A stretch of DNA of 64,000 nucleotides. It comes from CAZMSQ01 sp964569025. Lineage in GTDB: Bacteria > Bacteroidota > Bacteroidia > Chitinophagales > Saprospiraceae. The DNA lies in NCBI GenBank assembly GCA_964569025.1, contig CAZMSQ010000001.1:186001-250000 (forward strand). Reading direction: 5' to 3'. Of the stretch, positions 1 to 7,700 are shown one piece after another (positions within the stretch are counted from its first letter, which is position 1; every line of letters starts with the position of its first letter). Both the position numbers and the translations under genes were made by a program. The notes under the pieces are model-generated. The model saw only the letters and a list, made by a program, of their open reading frames with translations. It had not been told where the DNA came from and ran no database searches.

Positions 1-1473
1 GACGGTGCTGCTGATGTGAACTCAGTGACCAACGGCTTCGGTACAGACATCACTGATGATGTGACCTACCTGTGGAGCGGACCAAACGGTTACACGTCAA
101 CTGATGCGTCAATCGGAGGACTTGAGCCAGGTGCGTACTGCGTACTGATTACCAACACAAATACCGGCTGTGCCACACTGGTATGCGTAGAGGTTGATCC
201 GGCTGCAGCACCACAGACAGTATCACTGGCAGGTACACTGACCACCGACTATGGAGTGGACATCCAGTGTGCTGATGTGATTCTTGGTGGTGATGATGCT
301 CAGACGATGAGCTCAAATGCCAACGGTGGGTACACATTTGATGTAGCTTACGAAGGAGACTACACAGTGACGCCGTACAGCAACGCGAATCTGACACAAG
401 GCGTGAAGACGTCTGACCTGGTGTACATCCAGCTGCACGTACTGAACCTGCTGCAGCTTGACAATCCATACAAGGTGATTGCTGCAGATGCAGACAACAA
501 CGGCATGGTATCTACCATTGACCTTGTGTACCTGCAGGCGTTGATTCTTGGAAACATCAGTGAGCTGCCAAACAACACCTCATGGAGGTTTGTAGATGCA
601 GACCACGTGTTCACGAATGCGAATGACCCATGGTCAACAGCATTCCCTGAGTCAATCAGCTACACCGATGTACAGACTGACCAGTTGGATGGTGACTTTG
701 TAGCCATCAAGGTTGGTGATGTCACAGAAGAGGCGAATACGGCATGTGCCGGAGGCGGACTCGAAGGTGGCGTTGGCATCGGTTCACGTGATGCAGGCAC
801 TCTGCAGATGGTTGCACAGGATGCACAGGTGACTGCCGGCGAGGCATACCGCGTCGATGTACATGCGAAAGACTTCAACAATCTGCTGGGTTACCAGATG
901 ACTGTCAACTTTGATGCAACAGCACTCGAATTGACAGAGGTTGTTCCTGGAGTTGTACGTGACCTGACAGAAGCGAACTTCGGACTGAATCGCGCTGATG
1001 AGGGCCAGATTCTGACGAACTGGTTCAACGCTCAGGGCGAGACGGTTGCTGATGATGAGGTACTGTTTACACTTGTCTTCACAGCCCGCGAAGATGCAGC
1101 TCGTCTGAGCGATCTGGTTGGTCTTGCAAGTGATGGACCGCTGTCAAATGAGGCCTACTCACGCGATGGCAAGTACAATGTGAACCTTGAGTTTGTGGGT
1201 GAAGATGCGCCAGTGTACACACTGCTGCAGAATACACCGAACCCATTCAAGGATCAGACCATCATTGGTTTTGTACTTCCAGCTGACGCTGCTGCAAGCA
1301 TCACACTGATGGATGCAAGCGGCCGTGTGCTGAAGGTCATCGACGGAGCCTTCAATCAGGGTTACAACGAGGTTCAGGTGAACCGCAACGATGTACCAGC
1401 AGCAGGAGTGATTTACTACCAGCTGCAGACAGAAGGATACACTGCCACGAAGCAGATGATCGTGATTGAATAG
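1..1473 (+). CDS. C-terminal part of a giant HYR/SprB-type T9SS surface protein (5' end outside window)
   Basis: The frame is open from base 1, so only the last 490 residues are visible. In order they hold a SprB-like repeat (bases about 1-195, with a WSGPNGY core), a carboxypeptidase-regulatory-like beta domain (about 220-370), a type I dockerin-like pair (about 376-600; second loop DADNNGMVSTID), a cohesin-like domain (about 795-1200) and a T9SS type A sorting domain (about 1210-1470; NTPNPF near its start, ending KQMIVIE). The sorting domain implies export by the type IX system and attachment to, or release from, the cell surface. Codon choice differs from the next gene: Leu is mostly CTG and Asn mostly AAC, which could mean high expression. 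Its substrate or partner is unknown. An apparent GTG start at 16 is internal to the open frame and is not a real start. Confidence 0.9.
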   Translation, partial: DGAADVNSVTNGFGTDITDDVTYLWSGPNGYTSTDASIGGLEPGAYCVLITNTNTGCATLVCVEVDPAAAPQTVSLAGTLTTDYGVDIQCADVILGGDDAQTMSSNANGGYTFDVAYEGDYTVTPYSNANLTQGVKTSDLVYIQLHVLNLLQLDNPYKVIAADADNNGMVSTIDLVYLQALILGNISELPNNTSWRFVDADHVFTNANDPWSTAFPESISYTDVQTDQLDGDFVAIKVGDVTEEANTACAGGGLEGGVGIGSRDAGTLQMVAQDAQVTAGEAYRVDVHAKDFNNLLGYQMTVNFDATALELTEVVPGVVRDLTEANFGLNRADEGQILTNWFNAQGETVADDEVLFTLVFTAREDAARLSDLVGLASDGPLSNEAYSRDGKYNVNLEFVGEDAPVYTLLQNTPNPFKDQTIIGFVLPADAAASITLMDASGRVLKVIDGAFNQGYNEVQVNRNDVPAAGVIYYQLQTEGYTATKQMIVIE

Positions 1474-1507
1474 ACGATTGCGTAGATAGAAAATGACATG
1501 GTAAAGA

Positions 1508-1531
1508 CCAGAGCACTGAAAAGTGCTCTGG
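1508..1531 (+). terminator. hairpin terminator after first giant gene
   Basis: A perfect 10-bp stem (CCAGAGCACT with AGTGCTCTGG) closes on a GAAA tetraloop 34 bases after the stop codon. The T-tract after it is poor (CTTTGCCAATTTT), so termination may be inefficient or may rely on other factors. The rest of the 300-base interval up to 1774 is AT-rich, and I see no convincing promoter or gene in it. Confidence 0.7.
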
Positions 1532-1773
1532 CTTTGCCAATTTTAGTGGGGTAGGATATTTTGAATTTTTAGCATAGATTTTGCTATAAAAAAGAGGTGT
1601 CCGAATTGATTTTAAATAAAAAGGACACTTTGGTCAGTCATTACTTCCTTACTAATAGGGAGTATATTTCAGGTAAAGTGGGATGCACAAAAAGATTTCA
1701 CTTTGAGTCAGGCAAGAGTCTGCTAAAACAGTTCTCCATCTTTACCTATTTGTCGGTTAATAATCATAGGGTT

Positions 1774-4700
1774 ATGCGTGTTTTTAAATCCACATTAGCA
1801 ATTTGTCTTCTTGTCTTCGGTTTTAATCTAACCGCTCAAGAAATTTTTTATTTAAAAGCACCGGTCACCTGTGGTGATGAGGGCGATCAGATAGCTATCG
1901 CCATAACCGGCCAGACAGAGGCTCCTACGGCCAGTGTGGAATTTAGTTTGGACTATGATCCTGCTGTCCTGAAATTTGACAGTTTCTCTTTAGGTGATCA
2001 ATTGCTAGGTCTTCCCAATGCTTCGCATCCGGTAGATGGGATGGTGAATTTTTCCTGGCTACCTCCAGATTCCGGACAGTCGCTGCTTCTTGAGGAAGAT
2101 TTATTGGTTGTTTATTTTTCAGTTCAATCTGGTGTTGGTTCCGGCGTCTTCAGTTCGTTAGAGTTTTATGACGTTGAAATCACGAAATACATTGGGGCCT
2201 ATCCTTTCCCGATTCCAATGGCGATCTCGAATGGTGCGGTATTTGCTGATTGCTTGGATTTTATGCCACCATCGGGTCAGCCAGGTATTGTTGCAAATGC
2301 TGATGAGTTACAATGTGTTGATTCGACACTCAGTGTGGATATTCAACCTTTTCAGTTTGAAAATGTAAATTCTTTATCCTTTACTCTGGAGTGGGATCCG
2401 TTGAAGCTCTCGTTGGATAGTATCGGCAACTTATCTGGTATTCTTGACTTGGATGCTTCCAACTTTTCAATAATTCCAGGATCTGGGAAAATGACCTTTG
2501 AATGGGCTGGTTCTGAACAGACATTGTTGAATGATGATATACTTTTCACACTCAATTTTCATTCTTCAGCACAAGCAGGTGAATTTTTAAAGTTGGATTT
2601 TTCTCGTGATCCAATGCCAATTGCCGCAGAAGTGGACTTCCTTCCAGTGCCGCTAACTACAATAAGTGAGGTGGTGCAGGTGCTTGATGAAATCCCACCT
2701 GTTGTGTCCTGTCCTGACGATGTTTTTCAGTCAAATTCAATGTTACTTCCTGGTGTTTCGGTTTCGGGTATCAGTCCCGTGTCGATAACAGATAATTGCG
2801 GTCCTGTTACTGTGAATTACAGTCTTTCCGGTGCTACTATAGGAGGAGGTACAGCTGATGCATCAGGGGAAGTATTTCAGAAGGGTGTGACCGTCGTTGA
2901 ATACACTGCAACCGATGCAGTTGGGAATGCGGGTGCTTGTTCATTTGAGGTTACTGTTGCAGATACTTTCAGAGTTGCTGCTGCCAGTGCAGATGTGCAA
3001 TGTCAAAGTATACATGTGGTTGACTTTCCGGTCGATCAGTTTATTGGATTGCGTGGTCTGCAATTTTCCATAGCCTGGGATCCATCTGTTCTTTCATTTG
3101 ATTCCGTCGCTTATCAAAATTTGCCTTCACTCGCAGGCTTTGGTGAAATTAGTGAGGATACCCTCACGTTTGTATGGTTTGATTTCGATGACAGCGGGGA
3201 AACATATCCTGACGGGTCTTCAATATTCGGTCTTCAATTTGACGTGATTGGTGATCCCGGGGATAGTTCGTTTGTTGAAATCATTGGGGTTCCAACCAAA
3301 ATAGAAGCATCGGTGTCAGAAATGAATCTGCCTGTTGGAATTCCTGTCATTGCATCCTCAGGCCTTGTAAGGGTCATCGATACTGTAATTGCGATGCCCC
3401 CAGTTGCTCCAGCTGATACCATTGTTGCTTGTTTTGCCGATGTGCCTTTGGCAACTTCACTTTCTGCTTCCTTTCAATGTTTAGGGAGCGAAACCGTTGA
3501 TCCACAAGAAAATATAATTCAAGGTAGCTGTCCGAATCAAGCGCAGATAATTAGAACCTGGACGTTTTCTTCTACAGGTGCCAGTCCGTTGGTTATTGAG
3601 CAAATAATTACGGTGGATGATCAAACAGCGCCAGAGTTTTTGGTTCAAATGCCAGGAGATACGGTTCTAAGTTGCGAATCCTACGATCCCAATTCCTTTG
3701 TACTGAACCTATCTGATGTCTCTGACAATTGCAGCCTCTCTTCTGAAATTGTGCTTTCTGCTGAGTCCAGTGTAGAAGTGGGTTCTTGTCCCAATGAACG
3801 TGTCGTAACAAATGTGTGGACTGTTGTAGATGAGTGTGGTAATTCCAATTCTCACACACAGGTCGTTACTGTTATTGATCAAACACCGCCAGTGTTCCTG
3901 GTCCAGATGCCCAATGATACCATTTTAAGTTGTGAGGATTACGACCCAAATTCTTTTATATTAAGCACTTCTCAAGTTTCTGATAACTGTAGTTCGTCAT
4001 CAGACATTTCTATTTCAAAAGTTTCAGATTTAGTTGTTGGGTCTTGTGCGAATGAGCGTACAGTTACAAATTTATGGACAATAGAGGATGAATGCGGCAA
4101 TACAGCTACTCATACGCAGGTCATTATAATAGTTGATACTACCGCCCCTGTCATCCAATTAAATGCTCCCTCTAATATTACAGTTGAATGCGGATTCTCC
4201 TTGGATCCCGTCTCTATTGGACAGGCTACTGCGACAGACAATTGTAGTTCCACAGGGAACATCCAACTCACATTTTCTGATGAAATCACCCCTGGTTGTG
4301 GGAGTAGTGGAACAATTAATCGAGTTTGGCTAGCTGTTGATGAATGCGGGAATAGTTCAACTCGAGAGCAAACGATTGTTTCAGAGGATAATACACCTCC
4401 ATTATTGAGTATTCCTCTGGATGTAACATTAGAATGCAGCGAATCTACAGATCCGGCGATGACAGGATCAGGGACTGCGATTGATGTCTGTGGAGATGTG
4501 ACTGTAACCTATACAGATGTGTTTACTGAAAATTGTGGTAATGCAGGGCTCTTATCAAGAACCTGGACTGCTGAAGATGCTTGTGGGAATTCCGTAAGTG
4601 CCACACAAAATATTCTTATTCAGGATACTCAACAGCCTACAATCGATGTGGCAATTCCACAATTTCTAACTGCTGAATGTGACGAAATACCAGGTGCATT

Positions 4701-7700
4701 TGTGCTGACATCATCCGATGTTTCTGATGAATGTTCAGATTCTGGTGACTTGGACATAGAATTCACAGAGTCTATAATCCCGGGAGGCTGTTTGAATGAA
4801 TTTGTCATTGAACGTATCTGGATAGTCACAGATCAGTGTGGCAATTCAACATCTTCCACTCAAGAAATAATGGTTTCTGATGGTACACCCCCTGCTGCTT
4901 CCTGTCAGGATGTGACTGTTGATTTAAATGAAGATGGAATTGCTTTGGTCAATCCTTCTGGGGCTGATGGCGGCAGTACGGATAATTGTGGGGGGCCTTT
5001 GAATTTTTCGGTTTCAAAGACTGAATTTAATTGCGATGATTTGGGAGAAAATCCTGTGACACTCTTCGTTTCCGATGATTGTGGCAATGAATCCAGTTGT
5101 AATCTTGTTGTGACGGTAGAAGACAATATTCCGCCTGAGTTAGTGTGCCCTGATAATATTTATGTGAACCTCAGTCCTGGGGAATGTGAAGCCGCGGTTA
5201 ATTGGACGATTGAGGTCAGCGATAATTGTCAATTGGTTGGAACAGGTCAAATTATCGGCTTTCTGGATGAATATGATCCATTGAATTGGACGATCAGCGC
5301 GGATGGTGACGGAGTTGTCAATTCCGGAAACGCTCCGACATCAGTCACACTTGTAGGGGCAAATGATGGGACTTTCGGAGCTGAGACTAATATATGCATT
5401 ACAATTCCGGCAGATGGTCAGGTTTCTTTTGACTGGTCGTACTCATCTGCTAACTCGAGTGCATTCTGGGATCCTTTCGGATATATTCTTAATGGATCAT
5501 TTGTTCAATTGACCACCACGGCCGGTGGATTGAATCAAAGCGGTTCCTTGGCGCTGGCTGTTTTAGCAGGTGATGTGCTTTGCTTTTCTCAGCAATCGGT
5601 TGATGGATCGTTTGGGGCTGGCACGACAGTAGTCTCAAATCTTGTCGGCCCAGCTGAATTTGCTATTGAGCCGATTCAGACATCGGGTCCGCTGAATGGC
5701 ACTTATTTTCCGATTGGCGTGAATCTGGTCGGTTATGAGATTTCTGATATTGCTGGAAATATTTCTACTTGCGAGTTCGAGGTGACAGTCGAAGAGTTTC
5801 CGAACCCCATAACAAGTCTCGCGTGTAACGATCTCGTTAATATCTCGCTGGATGCTGTTGATTGTATTGAAGAAGTGACTGCTGATTTGATCTTGGAGGG
5901 TGGTCCATATGGCTGTTATGACGACTATTTGGTGAGTCTATTTGATGGAAATGGAATAAGCATCGGCAGTCAACTAAGCAGCGATCAGATTGGTCAAACG
6001 GTGACCGTTATTGTGACCGATCCAGAGACTGGTAACAGTTGCGAGGGATTGATTTATGTAGAAGATAAGAGTCCACCTGAGTTAAACTGTTCTGATCTTA
6101 CGGTGAATTGTGAAGATTCTGTTATTCCCCAATTATTGGTGGGAACGACGCGGACCAATTCATTCACATTCTCGAATGGTCCTCTCGTACTTTATGATGG
6201 GTGTGATGATGGAATTTTAGAAGTTCCAATCCCAGTTCAGATGGATGGGGTTGTAACTGATGTGGATGTCGCAATACAGATTCAGCATAGTTGGGTTGGA
6301 GACTTAAGTGCGGCATTGCGTTCACCTGATGGGACAATTGTGAAGTTGTTTGAACGACCGGGGACAGATGACGAACAGTGTTTTGATTCTTTTTCTCAAA
6401 ATGGGAATTCCGGAAATTTGGGCTGTTCAGCTGATGGAATTGATGCAATTTTTGATGGTAAATCGGATAACTCGGCACAGGATTTTGAGGAGTTATGTGT
6501 GTCGGGTATGAATGGGACTTTCAAGCCTTTGCAATCTATGACCGCCTTTTTTGGGAAACCTGCAGATGGAGAATGGACCCTATTGATTTATGATGGTGTG
6601 AATTCGGGTGTTCAAACAGGCCAGCTACTAGGTGCTTCACTTGTTGTTACTTCAGGAGAATTGGGTGAGCCTATGGCATTTGATGCTTGTGGTGATGTGG
6701 AGTTAGCATATTCAGATGTTGTAGCCAAAGGTCAGTGCAGTGATCCTTATCTTGAATTAATCACACGGACATGGGTTGCAACTGACAATAGCGGGAATTC
6801 TACTTCCTGTACTCAAATTATTACAGTAGAGAGGAATAGCTTATTTGATGTAATTCTTCCGGAAGATCGGAATGGAGTTGATGCGCCATATGTTTCTTGT
6901 TCAAATCCATGTACAGACCCGACTTACGTGGCAGGAGACCCTTGCTACATTCCCGGGGCTCAATATGGCGGAGGGACAGGTGAGCCGAGTAATCTGAGTT
7001 GCGGAAATCTCGGAGCCTTCTATGAAGACATTATTTCAGGAGAAATTTGTAGTGGTGGGTACACGATCATTCGACATTGGATCATTTCAGATTGGTGTAC
7101 GGGGCAAACTTTAGAACATGACCAGATTATTCAGGTGAATGACTTGGTTGAGCCTGAATTAAATTGCCCTTCTGAAATCATTCGTATTGGTGCGGATGGC
7201 GACTGTTCGGGGAATTGGTTCATAAATGGGATAACAGCCACTGATGATTGTTCCTCTTTGATTTCAATTTCCATAGAAGATTCCGAAGGTTCAACTTACA
7301 ATCAAGGACAAATTGTATCTGGTCTTTCACTCGGGAATCATCTTTTTACAGTGGAAGCCGAAGATGATTGTGGGAATGTGTCTTCTTGTACAGTCACGGT
7401 TCGAGTCGAGGATTTGACCCCACCTGTCGCAATCTGTGATGAATTTACAACCATAGGATTGGGCAACCTTGTCTATGATGTTGATCCATTCATTGACGGT
7501 TTGGATGCGAATGCGGAATTGTGTTATACCACGGTTAATGATGGCAGTTATGACAATTGTAATATTGAGGCCATTAAGCTCCGCAGAATGGATGGTCAGC
7601 TTGGATCTCAACAAATGTTTAAGGATTGTATCTACTTCAGTTGTGACGACATCGGAAACAGTGTTACTGTCGAAATGCGTGTCTATGATAAGATTGGTAC

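Noticed and set aside
1597..1773. Upstream extension of the 2931-aa giant gene from a GTG start
   Set aside because: The extension has no signal peptide, while the ATG at 1774 starts a clean one; the stretch is AT-rich intergenic DNA that happens to lack stops.
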